Shown here: piece after piece, positions 18,196 through 29,810 of the stretch
Layout of the letters: the number at the start of each line of letters is the position of its first letter
Position numbering within the stretch: position 1 is the first letter of the stretch
Made by a program: the position numbers and the translations under genes
Assembly (NCBI GenBank): GCA_027922465.2
Contig: BQMF02000099.1
Coordinates: 868,001 to 932,000 of the forward strand
Direction of reading: 5' to 3'
DNA length: 64,000 bases
From: Turritopsis dohrnii
Lineage: Eukaryota; Cnidaria; Hydrozoa; Anthoathecata; Oceaniidae
The notes under the pieces: generated by a model
The model's database searches: none
The model's input: only the letters and a program-made list of their open reading frames with translations
What the model was told of the DNA's origin: nothing

Positions 18196-21100
18196 TTATG
18201 CAATTACCATGATTTCATCAACAGATTTTCTCTTTAAGTCAGGCACACGACAATCTTTAGCAGGGTAGCCGACAGGAAGAAGTAGAACAACTTTTTCGTT
18301 TTTTGGCCGATTCAACAAATCTCGTAACGCTGGTCCCGCATTAAGTGGTGTCGATGTTAGTGTCGCTAGACCAGCATTTTGAATAGCTGCTATCAACAGA
18401 CCACATGCGATCGATACGCTGATTTCGTGATAATAATGTGTTTGTCGTTCGCCGTTTGATTTGAATCCGTACACTTGCTTCATCACAATAATCAGATAGG
18501 GAGCAATCGTTAGATACGGTTTTGTCCAATTCAATTTCAACTTTTCAAGATCTTTGATCCATTGTTTTCCCATACGTTGCTTATAGTTGATTTCTTCTTC
18601 CTTTTCAACAATAGATCTGATCTTTGCTGAAAAGAACAATAAAGGAAATACTTTAAAAGCACCTCGCTTACAAGACTGTAATTGATGCAGTATCTTCAAG
18701 AAGTGAGACGTCATCCTGGTGAGTAATTATTTAAAAAAATCTTTACACAAAATTCTAAGGTGGATTTTTACACGTAAAGATTCTTTAAAAATATTTCTTT
18801 TATGCTGGTGTTCTAATAAAATTTTTCGCCTTCAATTTTTCTCTTAGTATTACAAATTATTTGTACTGGTTTTTTGGCGTATTTATTTTCAAAAAACAGT
18901 CGTCATTACATATGGCAGATACAACAATATGGATAATATACATGAAAATGAATAATGTATATATAAATAGAATAATGTGCTGCGATAACATGTTGCCTTG
19001 TACTTCTGCCATCTTTTTACTACTGATTCACATACATTTGCTATAATTGTTCTAAAGTACGTTTCAAATGAACTTGCACAGTTTTTATAAATGCTTGGCA
19101 AATTTGAAGATTATGAGATATTTCAAAAATTCTTTTTGCGCTGTGTCAAGCTTAAAAAGCACTTTTTCATGATATAAAAAATTTGGAAGAATAATGAAAA
19201 TGGAAGTAGAAAAACGAAGATGAAAAAAACGAGCTTTTATAGAAAAGAGCAAAACAGCTCAATTTCTTTTGAGACAAACTTCAATCTTTGATCGTTCAAA
19301 AGTCGAAATAATTTTTCAAAAAAGTAAAATAGATCGCAAGACATAATCTTTTAAAGTCACTTAGGTCGCATATTTCAACATATTCACTCTGTTATGATTT
19401 CATTAATCTTCCGGGGGGTAAGCAATGATCTTTCCGCTAAACGGCTCTATTCAACAGAATAATTACAAAATTAGACTTTCCGTGCATAAGTCATAAATTT
19501 TTAGATTAATCCCAAATGGATACTTTTACAGTACACCGTATCGAGACAATGAATGCAATAACATATACAGTGTGTCCCAGAGAATTTCGGTCTGAGATTT
19601 TAACAAGCTATAACTTTTCACACACATATCAGATTTTAGAGATTTTTACATCATTCGGTAGCATTTCTTTCAAGGATTTTAAAAACCTATATTTTAAACA
19701 ATTTAGTCCAACACTTTTGTAGTAAAATGGACTTCTTTAAACTGTCACGGTCATTAACTCCTTAATGGTTAATAAAAGTAAGTTTTCACGTGCGATTATT
19801 CTTTTGTTTATAAAGAACATGTCGTGGTGTTATTGAACACACTAAAATTATAATCTCATCACAAAGTTAAAAATTGTGAGACGGGGGCTTCTACAAAATT
19901 GTTTTGACATCATATGAGCAATCTTTAGTAGCCACAAAAACTTTTCTCCACTGAGATCCAGAGTCTATCAGAGTTAAGAAGTAAAATTGTTGATGCAGCA
20001 AATAATCTTAGACAAAATCCAAATTTTATTCGCTACTCTTTATGACAGCAAGAGCAAATCGCTGTGTCAAGAGAAACGGGGGACATGTTGAGACAGCTTA
20101 AAGTTTTGTTTTTAATGACTCTTGTGTTTTACAGTCACTTGACTTGTATTGTTTTTGATAATGATCGTTGATAGCTGTTATTGAAAGATGTGTTAATTAA
20201 CCATTAAGAAGATAATTGGATTTTTTCATGGTAAAATCCTTAATTGTTTCCAAACTAAAAGGCTTTGGAGAGCAAAATGTATATTTTTAGAATCTATGAA
20301 TAAAATCCTATCGAATGGTGTAAAAATTGCTGAAATCTGATGTATATGTGAAAAGTTATGAGCTGTCAAAATCTTAGACCGAAATTCTCTGGGACACACT
20401 GTACAAAGTTAAATGCTCACGTAGTCATTATATCTAACGAATTCCCAATTATATTAAATGTTAATTACCTTCGCAGTTGGAAAATCTATCAACCCCGGTT
20501 TTCATCAAATCCTTACAAGTTTGTAAACAAGAGAAACATGCGACCTAAGTAACTTTGAAGGATTATATCTTGCGATCTATTTTACTTTTTTGAAAAATTA
20601 TTTCGACTTTTGAACGATCAAAGATTGAAGTTTGTCTCAAAAGAAATTGAGCTGTTTAGCTCTTTTCTATAAAAGCTCGTTTTTTTCATCTTCGTTTTTC
20701 TACTTCCATTTTCATTATTTTTCCAAATTTTTTATATCATGAAAAAGTGCTTTTTAAGCTTGACACAGCGCAAAAAGAATTTTTGAAATATCTCATAATC
20801 TTCAAATTTGCCAAGCATTTATAAAAACTGTGCAAGTTCATTTGAAACGTACTTTAATTTCAATAGAAAAATTGGCGAAAAAATCAAATCGATTTGATTT
20901 TACCACCAATTTTTCTACTCTTGCGGTCATGAATAATTTAACGAGTTGAGACCCTGAAACTTCACTTTTTGATGTACAATTCGAATTTAAGGCTTAAGTC
21001 TTAAGGATTAAGGATTAAATTTAAACACCTATATGCTTAAAAGAAAAATTTTTCAAGAATCTGTACGTGTAAACCGAAATCATACCTTTCAAGTCAATGC

Positions 21101-22607
21101 TTCTCACTACAACAAATGTCCAAGGTTGTGTATGTGCTCCGCTTGGAGATGTACCTACAGCAAAACATTAAGCAATGTTACCAAGACCCATATGATGCAA
21201 AACAGTAGCAAAATTTCAAAAACTCACAACATATTCGATCCAAATAGATCCAAACACATTTTTCTGAATTTAAGCTTAATTAATACTATGTTAACTATAC
21301 TATATTGGTATTCCCTTCGCTGCTAAAAAGTCATTTTCAAAATATTACAAACCAAACTTATTTACCTGCAGTGTGAATGATATTCTGAATCACTCCGATT
21401 GGAATATCTTCGTCACTAAAGAAACGTACACTTCTCCTCCCGTTCATGTTCTCGTAAAAAGTTTTGCTTCTTTCCATTATATCTGACACGGTGTATCGTG
21501 GTGGCTGGTACGAGATGAAAGGTTTTTCTCCATCTTCGTGTGACACTGGGTGTGAGGAAGAATCTTCATTACCGTGGTCTTGTTTTGTTTCTGTCAAGAA
21601 TAAACAAAAGGTTAGGGCTTAGTTGTATTGTTAGACGACAAATTAAACGCCATCAACATCACTATGACTAGTGGACAGACATATCTAACTGGATGGGGGT
21701 TTTTTGTTGGTGACGTTTTTGATCTCATTTTTTGATATAATTTAGGGACAGTTTTCACCGCCCCTTCCAAATTTACATAAATAAATATGATAAACATGAA
21801 AGCTTTACTTGAGTAATCCTAATAATTTTGAAACGCGGGAAACGCAAATTGAGATCATTACGTTCGCGAGGCATCTTCACTGGGCGGGTAAAGGCGTTCA
21901 CATTATACACGCACCAACATAAACGTTCGTAAGCGCCCAGTGAGAACCAACCTTTATCTGAAATACACCTTTCCGGAATTTTTGTTTAAATGCCGAGTTA
22001 ATGCTTAGTTATCAAGTTTAGCCTCGTTTCTATGCATTTTATTGTTTTTTTAATTTCATAATGTTTTTAGTAAGTAATAGTTACTTGTTCGTTCAGTTCC
22101 CCAGTGGAATAATTAGAAGTAATTAAGAGTTTGAAAAAGAGGCGAAACTTAGAGGCTAGGCTGTAACACGGTGTTTAAACAGAAATTCGGGAAAGGTCTA
22201 TTGAATAAAGTGATTTTGATCAGCTAACAGCCAAGTATGTTGTGATATTTTTCTAAAATTCTTTACAAAGCTTTTGTTAATTGATGGTGCATCTTCAGGT
22301 AAAGTGATTTTGGTTACGTCAAAATGTCTGCTTAGATGATAGTTATGGGAGGAGAAAAGATTTTAATTTTCCAAACAGAATGTGATTGGTATTGGAAATG
22401 AATTGCATATGACTAAAAGATGTTGATAACGACATCAAATTTGCTTAGAATTAGCAATAATGAAATCTCACCTCCTCCTCGTATCCACATCAAAAGTCTT
22501 TTACCAAGAACGATGTGGATCACAACAACAACAAATATGGCGATGGATATTTGCCCATTGCTTCTCACAAGATTAAACAAATCTGCAAGTAATTTTTCAA
22601 CTACCAT
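18196..22607 (-). CDS. IYD: Iodotyrosine deiodinase, copy B
   Basis: Four exons, 22607-22472, 21590-21366, 21154-21086 and 18626-18196, encode 286 residues. All family motifs seen in copy A are kept: the membrane anchor, [19 protein letters not shown], the EEEINY lid and the terminal [13 protein letters not shown]. Exon 2 has two extra codons relative to A (QDHGNEDSS). Exon 4 differs from A at only a few residues (for instance NWTKPYL against NWIKPYL). Intron 3 is 2.46 kb and filled by nested inverted-repeat elements, yet its splice sites are intact. The sequence before the ATG differs from A at the candidate acceptor (CTGAG for TTTAG). The gene looks functional. Confidence 0.94.
19054..20855. 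mobile_element. Foldback element with long inverted arms in IYD-B intron 3
   Basis: The arms begin AAAGTACGTTTCAAATGAAC at the left and end with its complement at the right. They run about 330 bp inward (19054-19385 and 20535-20855), sharing blocks such as GCGCTGTGTCAAGCTTAAAA. The exact ends and target duplication are resolved only to about 10 bp. The IYD-A intron lacks it and gives an approximate empty site at ATAATTTCAATAG (about 13634-13646). Confidence 0.8.
19568..20401. mobile_element. TA-flanked MITE nested in the foldback element
   Basis: Ends CAGTGTGTCCCAGAGAATTT and its inverted complement are flanked by TA at 19566-19567 and 20402-20403. The inverted arms are about 100 bp. It shares the CAGTGTG terminus with the MITE at 14961-15567 but differs inside. 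Confidence 0.85.
21966..22199. mobile_element. Small MITE in IYD-B intron 1
   Basis: Imperfect inverted ends CCTTTCCGGAATTTTTGTTTA and GTTTAAACAGAAATTCGGGA are seen. Degenerate relatives lie near 16225-16450, 17150-17345 and 22960-23160. Confidence 0.55.
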
Positions 22608-23204
22608 TTTGTTTGAATACTCTCAGCAATACGAAAGTTATTTTTTTCGAGTGAAAAATATTTCACGAAAATTTTAAAAAAAAAGTATAAAAAAATGGAA
22701 TTTTTAAATTGTGTCACAGAATTCATGAAACTGCAATTTTTTTTCTCATATTTCCACTTAACATCAAAGTTCTTTTGAAAGAATATCATGTCTCAACATT
22801 GCAAAATTTTGTTGATCTAAAATCCTCTCAAGTTACATTAATGTAAGTCGCATTGTGATTAGTTTGGATTTTAAGTTTTAATCAGTTTAGCCATGGATTC
22901 ATAATGGTTCTGGCTTAACTAAACAAATGTTAAGCTACAATCAACGGAATATAAAAGACCTTACCTGAATTTTGTTTAAATGCTGCATTGATGATGAACT
23001 ATCGTGTATAACCTCACTTTTAATATTCTCACTTCTTCTATCTATAGGAACAGGAATTAGGAAAAACAGAAACTAATTATTAAGTTACAAAATAATGAAA
23101 TCAGCGGAATAATGAATTGCGTAAACATGTGGTTAGATATGAAAATCGGCAAGTACTATTCTGTGGAATTTATTTTGTACAATAAGATTGGAAATCTTTA
23201 TTAC

Positions 23205-24496
23205 TTTATTTCAATTGCGTTGTACTTCGAGTGTTTAAAATGCAAGATGTTAGATCATCCAGCCTCGTTTTGAGACATTTGCTTGTTTCACTGATTTTGG
23301 GACTTAGTAATTATTCTCTTTCATCGAAACTCCCTCAATGATTGTGATTGTATTTTTGACATTGAAGACGTGATAGGGTTTTAACTACAGTTGTCCCCTG
23401 CTAACTCGACATCGACGGGGGCCCGGGAAAAATGTCGAGTTAGGCGAGGGTCGAGTTAGCGAGGGGCTTTTTTAAATGTAATATTTTGTCCACTGCCCCT
23501 ACCTTTCACCACTAATATTTTGCTTTTATTACGTTCGGGGTAGTACCTAGAATTAATTAAGAAAAAATCTAATAAATTTCTTAATTTGGAATATATTTTC
23601 ATCGTATAACTATTTTTCAAGGGAAGTGAGAGCATGAACAAAAGTGACAAAAAAATTCACCGGTGTATTCTTCACATTGACAGCGTAGAAAGAACGTTGT
23701 GTTCTTACACTCCATGAAACATGAAATTATGGCTGGAGCAAAGAGAAGCCTGAAGTTGCTTACCATCAGAGCTAGTTGAACTAAAATTAACTACCATACC
23801 GAAAATGACCGATTAAACGCCTAGGACTCAATTAAGCGCCCCGTCCGATTAAGTGTCCAGGTTTAGAGAAACAATTTGTAATAAGCGCCCAAAATCCGAT
23901 TAAGCACTCAGTTCCAAAACTGAAACTGGGCGCTTATTCAGCAAAAACATAAAATATTGAGAAAAACATCGTTCTTAGGCTAATATGGGGCAAGATGGGT
24001 CGGCGGGGAAAGTCTGGTCATTATAACTGGAAGTGTAGATATAGAGACTTAGAAATCGATATTTTTATCGGAACAAAATAAATGATTTCTTTTTTTAAGC
24101 GCTGTTCAATGGATTCAAGCGTGGGCAGATTTCGATCGTCATATAATCAGGAAATAATTCCGTTGCTGTGCTTTATCAAATGATTTTGTTGTATGGATTT
24201 CAAAACAATTTTTCTTTTAAGCGCCCCCTACTCTCACCATCCCCACCCTTTTTGTGAAAATTAAATTTTAGAGTTCCAACGACCATTTTTTGTAAACAGA
24301 ATTTTAAAAATTTGAAATGTTGTCATGCGCATCATGGTTTATTGTCAAAAGAATTCTTGAAGGAGGCGAGTAAAGGGCGTTTATCACTAGAATTACATTA
24401 AGAAATTAGATGAAAATAGATTCTTTTTAATCATTCAACTTTTTGAAACACGAAGAAAATTTTTGCGTTAGATGTTTTGCGTTAGAACACCTCAAA
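23205..24496. other. Intergenic spacer between IYD-B and IYD-C with element ends
   Basis: A pogo/Tigger-like terminus lies at about 23392-23470 (CAGTTGTCCCCTGCTAACTC, then an inverted CTAACTCGACA/TGTCGAGTTAG pair). At 23780-23960 repeated blocks such as CGATTAAGC and AATAAGCGCCC mark another degenerate transposon end, related to sequence at 28320-28380. No gene was found. IYD-B and IYD-C diverge from this spacer. Confidence 0.5.
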
Positions 24497-26742
24497 ATGG
24501 TAGTTGAAAAATTACTTGCAGATTTGTTTAACATTGTGAGGAGCAATAGGTTAATATCCATCGCCATATTTGTTGTTGTTGTGATTCACGTCGCTCTTGG
24601 TAAAAAGATCTTCGAGTGGATAGGAGGAGGAGGTGGGGTGATTTTTCTTTTTGATAAATAAATAAGGATATTCTTTTGAGTGTAGCACGTAAACGTAAAC
24701 TTGGTGAGATGCGATGCGAATGCGATGAATCCAACGATTTGGATTTGTTGCCAAACTTAAACGTGACAAAAATGTTTGAAAAAAGTTGTGTAAACGAGTT
24801 TCCAGCTTTCTGTTTACTCTTGACAGACAGAAGACAAGACAACAATAATGAAGAAGTTCAACCGTATCCTACAAACGATTTGTCCTCCCATCCGCTGTCA
24901 CACGAAGATGGAGAAAGAACGTTCATCGCGTATCAGCCACCACGATACACCGTGTCAGATATGATGGAAAGAAGCAAAACTTTTTACGAGAACATGAACG
25001 GGAGGAGAAGTGTACGTTTCTTTAGTGACGAAGATGTTCCAATCGGAGTGATTCAGAATATCATTCACACTGCAGGTATCAAAATATGGTTGTAATATTT
25101 TGAGAATTAATTAAAGTTGCAAGGCAAGCGAATACTATATTAAAACATTCCTGGACCTCTTTTCTCTCGGTAGAAATGGCAGTTTAATCTAGGAGGATAA
25201 TCTATCTTCCTAGGTTTAATCTATTAGTAAACATAAATATTTTATGTTAAAGGTACATCTCCAAGCGGAGCACATACACAACCTTGGACATTTGTTGTAG
25301 TGAGAAGCATTGACTTGAAAGGTATGATTTCGATGTTTTTTTTTATATATCGTATTCACCTACCATGCACGCGTTCTTGAGCTTTGGGGAAACACCCTTT
25401 TATCATACTCATGCAAGAAATTACATGTATGAAAAAATAAGTTATTTGTGTCAAGTGTGCATAGATTTCTGCATTTTCATTGGTTAAAAATATTTGATCA
25501 AAGTGATGCATTAAAAAATACGTTATTTTTATTGAAATAATAGTGCATATTTATATAAAAGTGAACTCCTTCGTAATGGTTTTTTCAACATATTTACCCA
25601 TTGGGATTGCAGTACAACTCTCAAAGTACTGCTCACGAATCTTTGGATTGATGCAACATTTGTTTCATCTCTTTGGACATTTTTCTCCCATTCAACAACA
25701 ATTACAACAATATGCGTCTAAATGAAAAAAGTCGCATCGTCGCCCCTTACCTTTATAAAAGTATCGACAATTTAGTCATCAACTCCTGATGATCTTTCTA
25801 CTCCAGAAGAACCCCAAGCTTATCCACCTGCTGATTCCCTTGCTCAAGAAGATCCACAAAGCGCCTAAAGTCCAAATATGACGTTATTGAGAGTATTGTA
25901 TATGCTGTGTTTCTATGTTTTTAACGCTTCTTTTTCTCTCATATGTGAGAGACTCTCGCTCTCTTTCATTTATGGCGGTTTAAAAGGTTATTACCAGGTT
26001 AAGCAACCCCAAAAATTTGAAGAAATCATTAAAATCGAAAACAATGGACTTAAGCTTAGGTCAAACGTGTCCAACATTTCATCCAACATCGAAAATTTTC
26101 GGTGAAAAACAAGGCGTTTTGTAAAATCACGGTAGTTTTAACACATTCCCTAAATTCCATCAATTGTAGATCACAATCGAAATACTCAACATTTCACCTT
26201 TCCAATGCTATTCTTCTTTTGTTCCAGTTTTCCCAAAATCTTTCCTGCTATTAAGCCAAAGATAGCTAAAAAGATACTCGACGGTGGTATTTATTTAATT
26301 ATTCTTTTCAGCAAAAATCAGATCTATTGTTGAAAAGGAAGAAGAAATCAATTATAAGCAGCGTATGGGAAAACAATGGATCAAAGATCTTGAAAAGTTA
26401 AAATTGGATTGGATAAAACCGTATCTAACGATTGCTCCCTATCTGATTATTGTGATGAAGCAAGTGTATGGATTCAAATCAAACGGCGAACGACAAACAC
26501 ATTATTATCACGAAATCAGCGTATCGATCGCATGTGGTCTATTGTTAGCAGCTATTCAAAATGCTGGTCTAGCGACACTAACATCGACACCACTTAATGC
26601 GGGACCAGCGTTACGAGATTTGTTGAACCGGCCAAAAAACGAAAAAGTTGTTCTACTTCTTCCTGTCGGCTACCCTGCTAAAGATTGTCGTGTGCCTGAC
26701 TTAAAGAGAAAATCTGTTGATGAAATCATGGTGATTGCATAA
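24497..26742 (+). CDS. IYD: Iodotyrosine deiodinase, copy C (inverted relative to A and B)
   Basis: Four exons, 24497-24632, 24827-25075, 25253-25321 and 26312-26742, encode 294 residues with the same phase-1 exon structure as A and B. The anchor ([16 protein letters not shown]), [30 protein letters not shown] and [10 protein letters not shown] are all present, and the three lid residues are kept. The N-terminal linker in exon 2 is longer and different ([18 protein letters not shown]), so this copy is older than the A/B split. Introns 1 and 2 are short (194 and 177 nt). An acceptor-like GCGTTAG lies 11 nt before the ATG, and an AATAAA hexamer begins at the second base after the stop. It is divergently arranged with IYD-B across 1.9 kb. 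Confidence 0.95.
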
Positions 26743-26945
26743 AAATAAAAGTTTCTCTAGTAATGGAAAAAATTTCGAAGGAATTGTATTTATGTGATCT
26801 ACTTCTTTTCTAGCCATTTTCATGTAGAAGAAAACAATCGAAACGAAACACACTTCAAGTGCACGATTCATTCTGTCATTTAGTAGGGCATACCTTCCGA
26901 CAAAATATACACGATATTTCTTTATATCGTTCAAAAATCGAAAGG

Positions 26946-27238
26946 ATGGGTGTATAGCTCAGTTGGTAAGACGGTTGGCTTGTAATACAAGGGTGATAGT
27001 TGGTAGTGGTTCAAATCCTGGCACTGTAGAATACTAATGGGATATGAAAATATAGAATAATAATGTATGCAACAAAAAGGTATACATATATCTATATATA
27101 TATGAGATATATATGTGCATGATGTGATGTAATGAACAGGTGCCTCAAATTACATTAATAAAACCACAACCACCTGTCAGTGAGGTATGTGCAAGTTCTT
27201 TGCCTTAAAATCTGAGGTATACATTCCTGGTGGAGGCC
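26946..27238 (+). mobile_element. tRNA-derived SINE
   Basis: The head carries perfect RNA polymerase III boxes: box A TAGCTCAGTTGG and box B GGTTCAAATCC. The anticodon-loop region reads CTTGTAA, as in tRNA-Thr(UGU), but the D and anticodon stems do not pair, so it is not a working tRNA. An AT microsatellite and a body with no coding capacity follow to about 27238. Confidence 0.7.
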
Positions 27239-27399
27239 CACATCAGTGAATTACACTGCCAATTGTTACATGAAATTCACAAGTGTTAGTAAATTAGAAA
27301 GAACGATAAATGCTTCACATAAAAGAAAAAGAAAGTTGCCATTCTTAATCTCCCTCATTCACAGATCATGGCTGGTTAGTATAAGATGGGAAGTTGGAC

Positions 27400-27648
27400 A
27401 TTTAAGTGGACAGAATATCCTGTCGCTTCTGATAGCGTTCCCAATATCATTAATTGTAAATGTAAGGGATCGTGTACAACAAGACGTTGCTCGTGCGTAA
27501 AAAACGAAATCCATTGTTCTATCTTTGTCAATGTGTGAATTGTCAAAACAAAAAACAAAATGATGAGCAGGACATTCCCGATAGTTTTTCTGACACCGTC
27601 GAGTGCAATAGTGACGAGGACGATGATGACTATTTTGATGATGAATAA
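27400..27648 (+). pseudogene. Transposon protein C-terminus with Cys-rich (CXC-like) motif, frameshifted
   Basis: The frame reads KWTEYPVASDSVPNIINCKC then GSCTTRRCSCVKNEIHC, a cysteine-rich pattern common at the C-terminus of invertebrate transposon proteins. A one-base shift is then needed to continue CQCVNCQNKK, and the frame ends in an acidic tail with a stop at 27646-27648. The upstream part of the protein is missing. Confidence 0.5.
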
Positions 27649-28388
27649 TTGACCAAATTTATTTAGGTTTTATTTTTGTGCATAGTAAAATACATGAAAA
27701 TTGGAACTAAGGGAAAAAAATTAATCTTTTTGTTTCGTGACCAAACTGTCACAGTAATGTTCCGAAATCGATTAAAAATCGATATCTACTCGATAAATTT
27801 CGAGAAATAGTTTTCTCACCCTCAAAATCAACTACATTACAAACTATATTACCTGATACTTTTTTTCTATTGTAAATTTGCGAAAGGAACAAAATAATGT
27901 CATTATTTCCCACTCAGTACGACGAAATCGAAAAACACGATAGCCACGATAAATCATATTTTAAACTTATTTTTCTCGAAAACTGCAGGAATTTTCCGGG
28001 GCAACTTTTTTGAATTTATTTCTATTGTTCAAACCAAGCAAAAGCAAAAGCAAAATAAAAATTGTTTGGCAAAGTATGTCAGATCGTTAGTCCTTTTTCA
28101 TGTAGTGCTAGAACACAACGTTCCCTCAGCATACCGTACCATACCACCATGCTGAAAAGTGGAGAAAATGATTAGCTCATGGTTGTTTTTCATTACTTCC
28201 TTGTAATGGTGTTTTTCTCTGTTTTTGATGGTATACTGCATCGGTACTCTGTCTTCTGCCCTTTCCGTGCACGGATGGTTGGAGCAAACGGAAGGCTGGA
28301 GTTGCTTACCATCAGGGCTAGTTGAACTAAAAATTACTACCGTATTTCCTATTTTAACCGCCGCCTTCTTTTAAGCGCCCCCTCTCTA
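27649..28388. other. Intergenic
   Basis: AT-rich. At 28280-28380 it repeats sequence found near 23740-23840 (GCTAGTTGAACTAAAA and TAAGCGCCC-type blocks), probably the end of one degenerate transposon. No gene was found. Confidence 0.45.
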
Positions 28389-28722
28389 ATTAGGGAGATT
28401 CGTAAACTCGACAAGCCTGTTACACGAAAAAAATCAATTACTTGTGAGAATTTTTTTAAAACTGTTCTACTAAAACGATGCCTCACAGATTTAAAGCCTT
28501 TTGTTGTATCAAAAGAAACATCAGTACGCTTATTACAAGTGTTGCAACCTCGAACCCAGGGTCTCTCTGGGTTCGAGGTTGACAAGTGTTAATGTGAAGT
28601 TTCTAATGACTTTGTAGGGAAAATTCACGAACGACTCTACTAAGTTGCATAATAATTCCCTACAAATCTATAGAAAAATAATTTCGTGTAAACGAAACAT
28701 GATTTTCCCGAATCCCTCTAAT
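28389..28722. mobile_element. MITE with hairpin insertion
   Basis: Inverted ends are ATTAGGGAGATTCGTAA and, on the other strand, ATTAGAGGGATTCGGGA. A second copy, inverted, lies at 46541-46822. The two align along their length except for an extra hairpin in this copy at 28544-28581. Confidence 0.8.
28544..28581. repeat. 38-bp perfect hairpin flanked by 9-bp direct repeats
   Basis: Stem CAACCTCGAACCCAG pairs perfectly (15 bp) with CTGGGTTCGAGGTTG around a 7-nt loop. ACAAGTGTT lies on both sides (28535-28543 and 28582-28590). The other MITE copy has this target only once, as CAAGTGTT on its other strand, and no hairpin. Confidence 0.85.
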
Positions 28723-29810
28723 AAGCATCATATTAAGAACATAACCAGGCTGAGTTGAAGTTTTAAGCTTTAGAAAGTAATTAAAATGATGACAACAATG
28801 ACATAACAATGACATATCCACATCAAATGACAAATGACATAACACAACTAAAGATATTTCTTTGTTATCAGTCTTTCTATGTAACAATCTCTGCAATAAA
28901 ATTATTTTAACTCCATCAATTTCCTTTATCTCTAAAAAAATCCTAGTATCCGTCAGTGAACAGATGATAAGAAACTCTAAAATTAAAGAACAAGTCAAAG
29001 GAGATTGCCACAAAGAAAAAATATCGAATCGTTCCTTTCCAAACAGTCTTCCATCGAGAAATATATTTTGTCTCTTCAACGGACAGTATCTTAGAGGTCA
29101 ACAAAATGGAAGAATACCAGGCTTTGCTCTCGATACACTCCAGTATTAAGGTTGGTTGTGCTTTTTGCTACCCACCGCAGAACTTCAACAGGTTCATTCA
29201 TTAGTTAGGATCCTATTCAAACAGGAATTTCTATCAGCTCCTCAGTCAGGGAGGTTCTAGCATTGGCTAAGCTACAATCAAGCCATAAAACAGACATGGA
29301 GAGCAGCTAAAAAATTCTTTTCGCCTCACTTCAAATGCATACTACTTTACCGAAAGAAATCCAATTTTCGAGTAGAGAATCCGATTAGATGGAGCGGAAC
29401 GTACGAGCATGCTCGAATATGGGTAGATGGACAAATGTTTTAGTTCTATTCTGATCAGCAAAAAGAACGTACGATACCGATACGGTACGGTACGGTACGA
29501 TAGTTGTTTAAACAACTTTAATATTTCAAATCCATGAAAACTACCCACCTTCGAGATATATACTAGAAATATTTTATGGAGGAGAACCATGAAAATTTAG
29601 GAAATACACATCTCTCAAAGATTTAGTTCAAGAAAATAGTGCAGGATGGTCATCAAGAGATATTAGAAATCTTGTCTTCCAATTTGTCAAGTCACGTTTA
29701 AGTACAAATCAGAATAAATTAACAAACATTTCAAACGTTTCTGTCCATGCCACTAACATGCAATAATAATTACTCGTGGTAATTATCAGTGAAAAATCGC
29801 TGTCTTTAAA
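28723..29810. other. Intergenic, downstream of TMEM101
   Basis: Open frames of 95 and 139 codons overlap on opposite strands at 28660-29149. The minus-strand frame lacks an ATG at its upstream end, and neither shows a family motif. A short GGTAC tandem (about 29480-29497) is present. I see no supported gene. Confidence 0.4.

Larger units (their letters stand above)
17936..23204. repeat. Duplicated segment, unit 2 (contains IYD copy B)
   Basis: Second copy of the 12668-16493 segment, in direct orientation. It is 1.4 kb longer, chiefly because of the foldback element in intron 3. Confidence 0.88.

Noticed and set aside
26946..27027. Possible tRNA-Thr(UGU) gene
   Set aside because: Box A and box B are perfect, but the D and anticodon stems do not pair and a SINE body follows, so it was called a SINE head.
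28660..29149. Overlapping frames of 139 and 95 codons on opposite strands
   Set aside because: Minus-strand frame has no ATG at its upstream end; neither has recognisable motifs or splice context.
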